Positions 25,901-34,592 of a stretch of 64,000 nucleotides of DNA are shown in pieces (the first letter of the stretch is position 1; each line of letters starts with the position of its first letter). The notes below the pieces were generated by a model. That model saw only the letters and a program-made list of their open reading frames with translations. It had not been told where the DNA came from and searched no databases. A program made the position numbers and the translations under genes. Location of the stretch: contig NZ_LGUR01000222.1 in assembly GCF_001270495.1 (NCBI RefSeq), positions 3,447-67,446 on the forward strand, written 5' to 3'. This stretch comes from Streptomyces viridochromogenes. Lineage in GTDB: Bacteria; Actinomycetota; Actinomycetes; Streptomycetales; Streptomycetaceae.

Positions 25901-25940
25901 GCATGATTCGGTGATGCCCGGGGGCATCGGGGAGTCATGC
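25901..25940. terminator. Nested hairpin between convergent units
   Basis: GCATGA (25901-25906) pairs with TCATGC (25935-25940), and inside it GATGCCC (25913-25919) pairs with GGGCATC (25922-25928). It lies between the mca unit and the convergent gene ending at 26004 and can serve both strands. Confidence 0.65.
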
Positions 25941-26003
25941 CGTATCGCCCGCCTGCCTCACCTCGGGCCCCGCCCGGCCGAACCTCTCCCGCACCACCGG
26001 TGC

Positions 26004-26912
26004 TCAGGGCTCGGGCACGAACTCCGCCGCGGCCCAGAGTTCGGTGAACTGGCTGACGCGGTCGTCGACGTGCTCCGGCTCCGCCCTCAGCCGGGTGCCG
26101 TCCGGGGCGGACTGGAGGTCCGGCATGGTCTCGAAGCACAGTTCGCCGTCGAAGACGATGAAGTCGTCCACCCGGGTGTGTGACTCCATCAGCGAGCGCA
26201 CCGCGATCCGCGCTTCGATGCCATGCCTGCGGTGGTCCTCGCACAGCGCTGTGAGTTCCGGCGTGACCTCGTCCGGTTCCCGCACGACGAACAGGCGCCG
26301 GATCGCCACTCCCCGCCGCTTCACCGCCTTCTCCTGCGCGGTGAGGTACCGCTGGCCGGGCCCGCTGGACCAGAACTCCCGGTCCACGGAGGTGCTGGTG
26401 GCGTCGAGGGTCATCTTGACGCAGTCGGTGAGGTCGATCAGCCACTCGTGGTTCTCGCCGGAGGCGTCCATGCTGCCGCCGCCCAGGCCCTCCAGCGTCC
26501 TCGCGAGACGGCGCAGCTCCCTCTCGGCGAAGGCCTGCACGATGTCGCCGCCCTGTTCACGGACCTTCGTGTAGCCGAGAAACAGCCGCGTCACCTCCTC
26601 GGAGCGGAGCACCGAACCGTCGACCCGGCTGAACAGCTCGGCCGCGGCGCAGATCTCGGCGAGGCGCCGGTCGACCGTCTCGAACCGCTGCTCGAAGTCC
26701 CTCAGGTACTGCACGATCAGTGCCACGCCGCCACTGACGAGGGATGCCGTCCACGGCCACGTCCGGGTCGCGTCCTCGGTCAGGGCGAGCGTCAGGAAGA
26801 ACGCGCCCGTCGCCACGAACGCCGTGACCAGCGCCTTGCGCAACGCCGTCGACCGGTGTCGCCCCCGGAACGGTGCCGTGCCCTGGACTTCCCCTGCCGT
26901 ACGTCCGTCCAC
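26004..26912 (-). CDS. Membrane protein of unknown function downstream of STAND ATPase
   Basis: The 302-residue protein has two membrane helices near the N-terminus (about residues 28-45, LVTAFVATGAFFLTLAL, and 52-66), then a helical cytoplasmic part (FEQRFETVDRRLAEICAAAELF). The C-terminal about 150 residues are alpha/beta, with SSGPGQRYLTAQEKAVKRRGV, IRRLFVVREPDEVTP and FDGELCFETM, distantly like a phospholipase-D-fold or MIT-C domain, but no catalytic HKD motif is present. GTG 26912 follows GGGGGGAA. It lies 74 nt after a STAND ATPase gene on the same strand, so the two may act together. Confidence 0.68.
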   Translation of the reverse strand: MDGRTAGEVQGTAPFRGRHRSTALRKALVTAFVATGAFFLTLALTEDATRTWPWTASLVSGGVALIVQYLRDFEQRFETVDRRLAEICAAAELFSRVDGSVLRSEEVTRLFLGYTKVREQGGDIVQAFAERELRRLARTLEGLGGGSMDASGENHEWLIDLTDCVKMTLDATSTSVDREFWSSGPGQRYLTAQEKAVKRRGVAIRRLFVVREPDEVTPELTALCEDHRRHGIEARIAVRSLMESHTRVDDFIVFDGELCFETMPDLQSAPDGTRLRAEPEHVDDRVSQFTELWAAAEFVPEP

Positions 26913-26986
26913 GTCGGTTCCCCCCGGCCGGATACCTTGTTCGCGCCGCTCCTCGCCCCTGCGCCGCGTCGGAGGGCGAGGCCCTC

Positions 26987-29900
26987 TCATCGAGGCGAAG
27001 CCGAGGTCGGCACTCCCATGACCTCTCGGGCATGCCGGTTCGGCACCATCCCCAACCGCCAAGCCTGCCAGCCGGCTTCCAGGTCCACGCCTCGTTCCAG
27101 CAACAACAGATAGGCCTCGACGAAGTCGTCCAGCTTCCCGTCCCGAAGCGCGTGCCTGCCCCGCGCCAGCTGCGTCAGCTCCTCCTGCGCCACAGCCGTC
27201 CCGACCTCGACGCCGCCCGGCGCCGCGTACGGCAGCAGCGTGCAGCGCAGGAAGCGCGCCCAGTCCTCGCCTCTTCGGTCGCCGTACGACGAGAACAACG
27301 CCACCGCGTCGTCGCACAGCGTCAGTGCCTGCTGGGTACGGGCGTTCCCGGCGTCCACCACCGCGAGCTCGAGGCACGTCCACGCCTCCCCGTGGGCGAC
27401 GCCGATGCGCTGGAAGTTGGCGCGGGCGTCCACGAGGAGCTGGCGGGCGAAGCCGGAGTTCTTCAGCGAGCCGGTCTGGGCGGCCCGCTGGTCCCGGGTC
27501 ACGCGGGCCGAGTGGTGCCGGGCGCAGGCGAGGCCGTAGACGTCCTGGATGCGGGAGAACATCGTGCGGGAGCGCTCCAGCTCGCGCACCGCCACATCCA
27601 GGTTGCCCGTCTCCTCCAGGGCCTGGCCCAGGTAGTAGACGGACCAGGCCTCGCCGCGCGCGTCCTCGTTGTCGCGATGCCGGGCGGCCGCCTGGCGCAG
27701 ACCGTCCACCGCCGGGGACGGGTCGCCGGCGACCAGGCGCGCGCGGGCCAGCTGGGTCAGCGCCCAGGCCTCCCCGCGGGCGTCGCGCGTACGGCCGTAC
27801 AGCTCCAGGGCCTGGCGCAGCTCCGACTCCGCGCGCGGGACGTCGCCCATGCGCAGCCCGAGCTGGCCGAGCTGGAAGTGGGCCCACGCCTCGCCGTGCA
27901 CCGACTCGCCGGCGCGGTGCAGGACCAGGGACTCGGTCAGCAGGTCCATCGACTCCGACACCCGGCCCCGGTCCCGCTCCACGGCCGCCAGCGCGTGCAT
28001 CGTCCAGGCGCGGTCGGTCGACAGCTGGGGAGCCGACTGGAGGTCCAGGGCCGCACGGAGCTTGGCCACGGCCTCGGTGAGGTTGCCCTGGTGGTGGAGG
28101 GTGATGCCGAGGGAGCAGAGCGCGCGGGCCGCCCCCGCGTCGTGGTGGGCCTCCATATAGAGGTCGACCACCGAGGTCAGGGTCGTGCGGGCCTTGTCCA
28201 GCTCGCCGAGCTGACGGGCCGCGATGCCCGTACGCCACTGCACCGAGCGCACCAGCAGGCCCTGGTCCACGGCCTGGGCCAGTTCGCTGATCTCGCCGAG
28301 GCGGTAGAGGTCGCCCCGCAGCAGGCAGTAGTCGCACAGGGCGCCCAGCAGGTTCAGGACCGCCGCCTGGTTGGCGTCCTCCGCGTGCCTGAGCGCGGCC
28401 GTGATGAAGCTGGACTCGTCGTCCAGCCAGCGCAGCGCGTCGTCCAGCGAGGTGAACCCGTGCGGGCTGAAGCGGTCCGAGCGGGTCGACATGTTGCCGT
28501 CGACCAGGCGCAGAACGGACTCCGCGAGGTCGGCGTAGTTCACGATCAGCCGCTCCTGCGCCGCCGTACGCTCCGCGGCCTCCTCCTCGTCCAGGAGACG
28601 GGCGTGGGCGAAGGCGCGGACCAGGTCGTGGAGGCGGTAGCGGTTGCCGCGCACATGGTCGATCAGGCCGGACCGGGACAGGGCCACCAGGTGGCGCGTC
28701 GCCTCCGCCTCGTCCGTGGCCAGAAGCGCCGCCGCCGCTGCCGCGCCCAGCGAGGCACGGCCCGCCAGGGCCAGCCTGCGCAGCAGACGCCGCGCCGCCT
28801 CCGACTGGTCGGTGTAGCGAAGCCACAGCACCCGCTCGACCGGCTCCACCGGGCCGTACGCGCCGAGGTCCGTCGCCAGCGTGCGCGGTGACCGCGGGCC
28901 CAGCGACGAGCCCGCGATACGCAGCGCCAGCGGCAGCCCGCCGCACAACTGCCGGATCAGGTCGGCGGATTCGGCGTCGTAGGGACTGGAGGAATCCTGT
29001 GCCGCCGAGCTGAGCAGCTCCTCCGCGCCCGCCGCGTCCAGCGGCTCCACCGGCAGCTGGTGCACCCAGGCGGCGAGATCCGCGGGCAGGTCGAGGGGCT
29101 CCCGGGCGGTGACCAGGACCAGGCTGTCGGAGCGCTCGGGGACGAGGGTGCGGACCTGCGCCGCGTCCGAGGCGTCGTCCAGTACGACGGTGACCGGGAG
29201 GCCGGTGAGGTGCTGGTGGTACAGCTCGCTCAGCCGCTTGACCTGCTGGTCGGTCGAGGAACGCTCGCGGAACAGGAGCTGCTCACGGGGGGCGCCCAAA
29301 CGGTTCAGCAGATGCAGGAGCGCGTCTCTCGTCGACAGCGGCGCCTCCTCCGTCGTGTCGCCCCGCAGATCCACCACGCACGCGCCGCGGAACTGGTCCT
29401 TCAGGTCGTGGGCCGCGCGGACCGCCAGTGCCGTACGACCCCCGCCGGGCGGCCCGTGCAGGACGACAACCGTCGGCTTCGTCTCCGTGCTCGCCCGCGC
29501 CGCCTGGACCCACTGCCGGATGCGGGCCATCTCCTGTCGGCGACCCGCGAACGGGCCCGTCGGCGCCGGGAGTTGACCGAACGACTGCTCCAGCGCGTTC
29601 CGGCCGCGGGCCGCCGCGCTCTTGTCCGCGCCCTTCAGCCGCCGCCCGGTCTGCTTCGGGCCGGTGGACGCGCTCAGCACCCGCTGCTGGTCGAGGAACG
29701 GACGGATGCCCCGTACCTCCAGCGCCGTCAGCCACTGCAGCCGCAGCTGTTCCGGGCCGCCGGGCTGGCTGACGGCGCCCGCACGGTGGTGCGCGGCGGG
29801 CAGATGCGTGCCGGCCACCTTCACGACCGTCGCCGCCGCGCCGACGACACCGACGGTCACACCCGCGCCCACGGCCGTCCCCGCGCCGGTGCCGAGCGCC

Positions 29901-30190
29901 AGGTCGGACACGGCGGCCGCGACCGCGGCGACGCCCGCCACCATCAGCGGCGTACCGCCGCCCTCCCTCGCGAACCGCTGCCCGAACGTGAGCCGGCCGG
30001 CCTCCGCCTCGTCCAGCGCGCGCGTGTACGCCTCGTACTCCTCGGCCGCCGCCTGCGCCATGGCATCGAGCGCCCCGCGCGCCCGCGACAGCAGCACCGG
30101 CCCGTCGATCCGCCCGCCCGAACGCCGGACTTCCTCCTCCACGGCCCGGGCCAACAGCCGCTCGGCATCGGCCCGATGACTGTCCCGCAT
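26987..30190 (-). CDS. STAND-type NTPase with membrane helices and TPR-like repeats
   Basis: The 1067-residue protein has an N-terminal helical segment, two glycine-rich hydrophobic helices (about residues 75-120), an NB-ARC-like NTPase core (about 215-520) and about 500 residues of TPR-like repeats with repeated GEAWA motifs. The P-loop reads GPPGGGRT (residues 246-253): the usual Lys is Arg252. A Walker B-like VTVVLDD and a GLPLALRI motif are present. STAND proteins are ligand-triggered switches in regulation, cell death or phage defence. ATG 30190 follows GAGGGGGACGTG. A second unknown membrane protein is encoded 74 nt downstream. Confidence 0.85.
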   Translation of the reverse strand: MRDSHRADAERLLARAVEEEVRRSGGRIDGPVLLSRARGALDAMAQAAAEEYEAYTRALDEAEAGRLTFGQRFAREGGGTPLMVAGVAAVAAAVSDLALGTGAGTAVGAGVTVGVVGAAATVVKVAGTHLPAAHHRAGAVSQPGGPEQLRLQWLTALEVRGIRPFLDQQRVLSASTGPKQTGRRLKGADKSAAARGRNALEQSFGQLPAPTGPFAGRRQEMARIRQWVQAARASTETKPTVVVLHGPPGGGRTALAVRAAHDLKDQFRGACVVDLRGDTTEEAPLSTRDALLHLLNRLGAPREQLLFRERSSTDQQVKRLSELYHQHLTGLPVTVVLDDASDAAQVRTLVPERSDSLVLVTAREPLDLPADLAAWVHQLPVEPLDAAGAEELLSSAAQDSSSPYDAESADLIRQLCGGLPLALRIAGSSLGPRSPRTLATDLGAYGPVEPVERVLWLRYTDQSEAARRLLRRLALAGRASLGAAAAAALLATDEAEATRHLVALSRSGLIDHVRGNRYRLHDLVRAFAHARLLDEEEAAERTAAQERLIVNYADLAESVLRLVDGNMSTRSDRFSPHGFTSLDDALRWLDDESSFITAALRHAEDANQAAVLNLLGALCDYCLLRGDLYRLGEISELAQAVDQGLLVRSVQWRTGIAARQLGELDKARTTLTSVVDLYMEAHHDAGAARALCSLGITLHHQGNLTEAVAKLRAALDLQSAPQLSTDRAWTMHALAAVERDRGRVSESMDLLTESLVLHRAGESVHGEAWAHFQLGQLGLRMGDVPRAESELRQALELYGRTRDARGEAWALTQLARARLVAGDPSPAVDGLRQAAARHRDNEDARGEAWSVYYLGQALEETGNLDVAVRELERSRTMFSRIQDVYGLACARHHSARVTRDQRAAQTGSLKNSGFARQLLVDARANFQRIGVAHGEAWTCLELAVVDAGNARTQQALTLCDDAVALFSSYGDRRGEDWARFLRCTLLPYAAPGGVEVGTAVAQEELTQLARGRHALRDGKLDDFVEAYLLLLERGVDLEAGWQAWRLGMVPNRHAREVMGVPTSASPR

Positions 30191-30338
30191 GTCACGTCCC
30201 CCTCCGGCGGCAACGGTGTTCTTGGTCAAGTGTGCTGTGGATGGGGTGTTGTTGGGGAGAGGGCCGGGGTCCCCTGGGGGCCGCGAGGGGTTTTGGCTAT
30301 GGTGATCGCGCACACGAACGGGAACCACGGGGGAGAGC

Positions 30339-31025
30339 ATGAGCTGGGCGAACAACGGGCCGGCGGGTCCACCGCAGGGACAGCCGTACGGTCCGCCGCA
30401 GACCCCGCCCCCGCAGGGTCCCCACCAGCCCCACCAGCCCCGCTGGGCCTGGTGGGTCATCGGGATCGTCATCCCGGTCGTGGGCATCCTGATCACGATC
30501 CTGGTGAGCAGGCCGGGGGCTTCGGACGACAAGAGCGCGGAGGAGACGACGACGCCCGCACAGTCGTCCGCATCCACCGGTTCGACCGACCGGGCCGACC
30601 AGGAGCAGCAGCCCACCCCGACGAAAAGCGCTTCCGCCGCCAAGCCGCTGTACGGGCCGGTCGAGGTGGCGGACGACATCACCGACGCGGGGTTCTACCT
30701 TGAACTGGACACGTCGAAACCGGTCGTGGTGAGCTCCAAGGGCGCGGACGTCATCTTCTCGGCGTCCATCGGCGACCCCGGTCTGACCGTCCCGGGATCC
30801 GCTTCCAACCTGGCCCCGTGGCCCGACCCCGAAGCCGTCCCGACGGCCGCGGAATGCCTCCAGAGCGTGGAACGCAACGGCAGCTATTCGGCGTACGTGA
30901 AGGCGGGCGACGGCTTCTGCCTGCGGACGAGCGAGGGCCGCGTCGCCTACCTCGACGTCATCAGCGCACCCGACCGGGGCACCGGGAAACTCAAGGTCAC
31001 CGTATGGGAGACGCCTGACGTCTGA
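30339..31025 (+). CDS. Single-pass membrane protein with Pro-rich N-terminus
   Basis: The 228-residue protein has a cytoplasmic Pro/Gln/Gly-rich segment (residues 1-36), one membrane helix (about 38-58; WWVIGIVIPVVGILITIL), a Ser/Thr/Ala-rich linker (about 65-105) and an external beta-rich domain with two Cys (AAECLQS and DGFCLRT). Layout fits extracytoplasmic sensors or stalked proteins of Streptomyces. It is divergent from the STAND ATPase gene; no catalytic motif seen. A GGGGGA-type ribosome site precedes ATG 30339. Confidence 0.75.
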   Translation: MSWANNGPAGPPQGQPYGPPQTPPPQGPHQPHQPRWAWWVIGIVIPVVGILITILVSRPGASDDKSAEETTTPAQSSASTGSTDRADQEQQPTPTKSASAAKPLYGPVEVADDITDAGFYLELDTSKPVVVSSKGADVIFSASIGDPGLTVPGSASNLAPWPDPEAVPTAAECLQSVERNGSYSAYVKAGDGFCLRTSEGRVAYLDVISAPDRGTGKLKVTVWETPDV

Positions 31026-31055
31026 CCGGCGGGGTACTGCGGCAGGATGGACCCC

Positions 31056-33089
31056 ATGCCGAACCGACTGGCTCACGAGACGTCCCCCTACCTGCTCCAG
31101 CACGCGGACAACCCCGTCGACTGGTGGCCGTGGTCGGCCGAAGCCTTCGACGAGGCCCGCAAGAGCGGCAAACCGGTCCTGCTCAGCGTCGGCTACAGCA
31201 GCTGCCACTGGTGCCATGTGATGGCTCACGAGTCGTTCGAGGACCAGGAGACGGCCGACTACCTCAACGCCCACTACGTCAACATCAAGGTCGACCGCGA
31301 AGAACGCCCCGACGTCGACGCCGTCTACATGGAGGCCGTCCAGGCCGCCACCGGCCAGGGCGGCTGGCCCATGACCGTCTTCCTCACCCCGGACGCCGAG
31401 CCCTTCTACTTCGGCACCTACTTCCCGCCCGCCCCCCGGCACGGCATGCCGTCCTTCCGGCAGGTGCTGGAGGGCGTGCGCAGCGCCTGGGTGGACCGGC
31501 GGGACGAGGTCGCCGACGTCGCGGGGAAGATCACCCGGGATCTCGCCGAGCGGGAGATCTCCTACGGCGGTACCGAGGCACCCGGCGAGGAGGAGCTGGC
31601 CAAGGCGCTGCTCGGGCTGACGCGGGAGTACGACCCGCAGCGCGGCGGATTCGGGGGCGCGCCCAAGTTCCCGCCGTCCATGGTGATCGAGTTCCTGCTG
31701 CGGCACCATGCGCGGACCGGCGCCGAGGGCGCGCTGCAGATGGCTCAGGACACCTGCGAGCGCATGGCCCGGGGCGGTATCTACGACCAGCTCGGCGGTG
31801 GGTTCGCGCGCTACTCCGTCGACCGTGACTGGGTCGTGCCGCACTTCGAGAAGATGCTGTACGACAACGCCCTGCTGTGCCGCGTGTACGCCCACCTGTG
31901 GCGCGCCACCGGCTCCGAGCTCGCGCGCCGTGTCGCTCTGGAGACCGCCGACTTCATGGTGCGGGAACTGCGCACCGACGAGGGCGGGTTCGCCTCCGCG
32001 CTGGATGCCGACAGCGACGACGGGACGGGCCGGCACGTCGAGGGCGCGTACTACGTGTGGACGCCGGAGCAGCTGCGCGAGGTACTCGGCGACGAGGACG
32101 CCGAACTCGCCGCCCGGCACTTCGGCGTCACCGAGGAGGGCACCTTCGAGGAGGGTTCGTCGGTGCTTCAACTCCCGCAGCAGGACGGTCTGTTCGACGC
32201 CGAGAAGATCACCTCGATCCACGAGCGGCTGCTCCGGCACCGCGGCACGCGCCCCGCGCCCGGCCGGGACGACAAGATCGTCGCAGCCTGGAACGGCCTC
32301 GCGATCGCCGCCCTCGCCGAGACCGGCGCCTACTTCGACCGCCCGGACCTCGTGGAGGCCGCCCTCGGGGCCGGCGACCTGCTCGTTCGGCTGCACCTCG
32401 ACGACCACGCGCGCCTCGCCCGTACCAGCAAGGACGGCAAGGCCGGCGCCAACGCGGGTGTGCTGGAGGACTACGGCGATGTCGCCGAGGGCTTCCTCGC
32501 GCTCGCGTCCGTCACGGGTGAGGGCGTCTGGCTGGAGTTCGCCGGGTTCCTGCTCGACCACGTCCTCGCCCGCTTCACCGACGCGGAGTCCGGCGCCCTC
32601 TACGACACGGCCGCCGACGCCGAGCAACTGATCCGCCGCCCCCAGGACCCCACCGACAACGCCGCCCCCTCCGGCTGGAGCGCGGCGGCCGGCGCACTGC
32701 TGAGCTATGCCGCCCAGACCGGCGCGGAGCCCCATCGCGCCGCCGCCGAGAAGGCGCTGGGCGTGGTCAAGGCCCTCGGCCCGCGTGTGCCCCGCTTCAT
32801 CGGCTGGGGGCTGGCCGTCGCCGAGGCCAACCTCGACGGGCCCCGCGAGGTCGCGATCGTCGGACCGGGCCTTGACGACAAGGCCACGAGGGCCCTGCAC
32901 CGTACGGCACTTCTGGGCACCGCCCCCGGCGCCGTCGTCGCCGTCGGGACGCCGGACAGTGACGAGCTTCCGCTTCTCGCCGACCGCCCGCTGGTCGGCG
33001 GTGAACCGGCCGCGTATGTCTGCCGTAACTTCACCTGTGACGCCCCGACGACCGATCCTGAGCGGCTGCGCACGTCACTGAGCGGCTGA
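31056..33089 (+). CDS. Thioredoxin-domain protein, YyaL/DUF255 type
   Basis: The 677-residue protein begins with an N-terminal thioredoxin-like DUF255 domain (residues about 1-165), marked by [17 protein letters not shown], the CHWCHVM redox motif and [17 protein letters not shown]. The rest is an (alpha/alpha)6-barrel-like domain ([33 protein letters not shown]) of the six-hairpin glycosidase type. Homologues are widespread; no role is firmly known. ATG 31056 starts the conserved N-terminus; ATG 31047 would add three residues. Confidence 0.93.
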   Translation: MPNRLAHETSPYLLQHADNPVDWWPWSAEAFDEARKSGKPVLLSVGYSSCHWCHVMAHESFEDQETADYLNAHYVNIKVDREERPDVDAVYMEAVQAATGQGGWPMTVFLTPDAEPFYFGTYFPPAPRHGMPSFRQVLEGVRSAWVDRRDEVADVAGKITRDLAEREISYGGTEAPGEEELAKALLGLTREYDPQRGGFGGAPKFPPSMVIEFLLRHHARTGAEGALQMAQDTCERMARGGIYDQLGGGFARYSVDRDWVVPHFEKMLYDNALLCRVYAHLWRATGSELARRVALETADFMVRELRTDEGGFASALDADSDDGTGRHVEGAYYVWTPEQLREVLGDEDAELAARHFGVTEEGTFEEGSSVLQLPQQDGLFDAEKITSIHERLLRHRGTRPAPGRDDKIVAAWNGLAIAALAETGAYFDRPDLVEAALGAGDLLVRLHLDDHARLARTSKDGKAGANAGVLEDYGDVAEGFLALASVTGEGVWLEFAGFLLDHVLARFTDAESGALYDTAADAEQLIRRPQDPTDNAAPSGWSAAAGALLSYAAQTGAEPHRAAAEKALGVVKALGPRVPRFIGWGLAVAEANLDGPREVAIVGPGLDDKATRALHRTALLGTAPGAVVAVGTPDSDELPLLADRPLVGGEPAAYVCRNFTCDAPTTDPERLRTSLSG

Positions 33090-33186
33090 GGGGTCGAGGG
33101 AGGACCGGAAAGCGGAAGCGGAGGGCGTGGGTTCCGCATGCCCAAATTGGGCGTGTGTTCGGATAGATCGCGCTTTCTGCCGCACC

Positions 33187-33213
33187 GTTCCGAAACAAGC
33201 TATTTATCGGAAC
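33187..33213. promoter_or_regulatory. Inverted repeat upstream of the glycan operon
   Basis: GTTCCGA (33187-33193) and TCGGAAC (33207-33213) are perfect arms around a 13-nt AT-rich core (AACAAGCTATTTA), unusual in this GC-rich genome. It lies about 54 nt before the start of the first gene of the operon. It may be an operator or overlap the promoter; no -35/-10 pair is clearly recognisable. Confidence 0.5.
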
Positions 33214-33266
33214 AGCCCTCGCGCTTCACACTTCCCCCCTAATCTCTCCACAGTGACGCGACGGAT

Positions 33267-34592
33267 GTGACTCGCCGTTCGCGACAGGGGGCATTGGGGA
33301 TCTGGGGGGATCTGTTGCTGACGTCTGTCTTCATAGCCTTCGTCTCGCTGGCCTTGTTCTGGATGGCGGCTTTTACTCTGTGGTGGCAGATGCACGCGTG
33401 GCGTACGCCCGAGGTGCTCGCCTCCACCCGGTTCAGCAGTCCGGACGGCGGCGAGCACGTTTCGTTCTCGCTGCTGTTGCCGGCCCGGCACGAACAGGCC
33501 GTGCTGGACCACACCATCCAGCGGCTGCTGGAGTCCACACACACCGACTTCGAGATCATCGTGATCGTCGGGCACGACGACCCGGAGACCACGGCGGTGG
33601 CCGAGACGGCCGCGGCACGTGATCCTCGCGTCCGCGTCGTCGTCGACACCCACGAGAAGAAGAACAAGCCGAAGGCCATGAACACGGCGCTGCCGCACTG
33701 CCGCGGCGACGTCGTAGGGGTCTTCGACGCCGAGGACCAGGTCCACCCGGAGCTCCTCGCCCATGTCGACCACGCGTTCCGGACGACCGAGGCGGACGTG
33801 GTCCAGGGCGGGGTCCAGCTGATCAACTTCCACTCCAGCTGGTACAGCCTGCGCAACTGCCTGGAGTACTTCTTCTGGTTCCGGTCGCGACTGCACCTGC
33901 ACGCGCAGAAGGGGTTCATCCCGCTCGGCGGCAACACCGTCTTCGTACGCACCGACGTGCTGCGGGAAGCCGACGGCTGGGACCCGAACTGCCTCGCCGA
34001 GGACTGCGACCTGGGCGTCCGGCTGTCCAGCGTCGGCAAGAAGGTCGTCGTCGCCTACGACTCCGACATGGTGACCAAGGAGGAGACGCCCGGCAGCCTG
34101 ATGTCGCTGCTCAAGCAACGCACCCGCTGGAACCAGGGCTTCCTCCAGGTCTACCGGAAGAAGGACTGGCGGCAACTGCCCACCTTCGGGCAGCGGTTGC
34201 TCGCCCGGTACACGCTGATGACGCCGTTCATGCAGGCCTTCACCGGGCTCGTCATCCCGCTCAACATCGCGATCGCGGTGTTCCTCGACGTGTCCGTGAC
34301 CGTCGCCTTCATCACCTTCCTGCCGGCCGTCACCGCGCTCGTCACCTTCGTCTTCGAGGTCGTCGGACTGCACGACTTCGGCAAGCAGTACGGGCTGCGC
34401 GTCCGCTTCGTCCACTACCTGAAGCTCATCGTGGGCGGCCCCTTCTACCAGGTGCTCCTCGCCGGGGCCGCCGTCCGCGCCGTATGGCGTGAGCAGCGCG
34501 GCCGTAACGACTGGGAGCTGACCACCCACGTCGGCGCGCATCTCACCCATGCCGAAACGAGCCGAGAGCTCCGAGAGGACGTCCCCGCGTGA
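33267..34592 (+). CDS. Membrane glycosyltransferase family 2, BcsA-like
   Basis: The 441-residue enzyme has an N-terminal membrane helix (about residues 17-37), a GT-A catalytic domain (about 65-285) and three C-terminal helices. Processive-synthase motifs are FSLLLPARHE, the DxD-like VFDAEDQV, AEDCDLG and the QxxRW-like QRTRWNQG, typical of cellulose/chitin-synthase-like enzymes. It should polymerise a sugar from a nucleotide donor at the inner membrane. It lacks the PilZ domain. It opens a four-gene operon and overlaps the next gene by 4 nt. The start GTG 33267 is uncertain; TTG 33294 or 33315 are alternatives. Confidence 0.9.
   Translation: MTRRSRQGALGIWGDLLLTSVFIAFVSLALFWMAAFTLWWQMHAWRTPEVLASTRFSSPDGGEHVSFSLLLPARHEQAVLDHTIQRLLESTHTDFEIIVIVGHDDPETTAVAETAAARDPRVRVVVDTHEKKNKPKAMNTALPHCRGDVVGVFDAEDQVHPELLAHVDHAFRTTEADVVQGGVQLINFHSSWYSLRNCLEYFFWFRSRLHLHAQKGFIPLGGNTVFVRTDVLREADGWDPNCLAEDCDLGVRLSSVGKKVVVAYDSDMVTKEETPGSLMSLLKQRTRWNQGFLQVYRKKDWRQLPTFGQRLLARYTLMTPFMQAFTGLVIPLNIAIAVFLDVSVTVAFITFLPAVTALVTFVFEVVGLHDFGKQYGLRVRFVHYLKLIVGGPFYQVLLAGAAVRAVWREQRGRNDWELTTHVGAHLTHAETSRELREDVPA

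Noticed and set aside
26913..28946. Upstream extension of the unknown membrane protein frame through the STAND gene
   Set aside because: The extension is antisense-like low-complexity sequence in another frame of the STAND gene; GTG 26912 with GGGGGGAA gives a sensible start.
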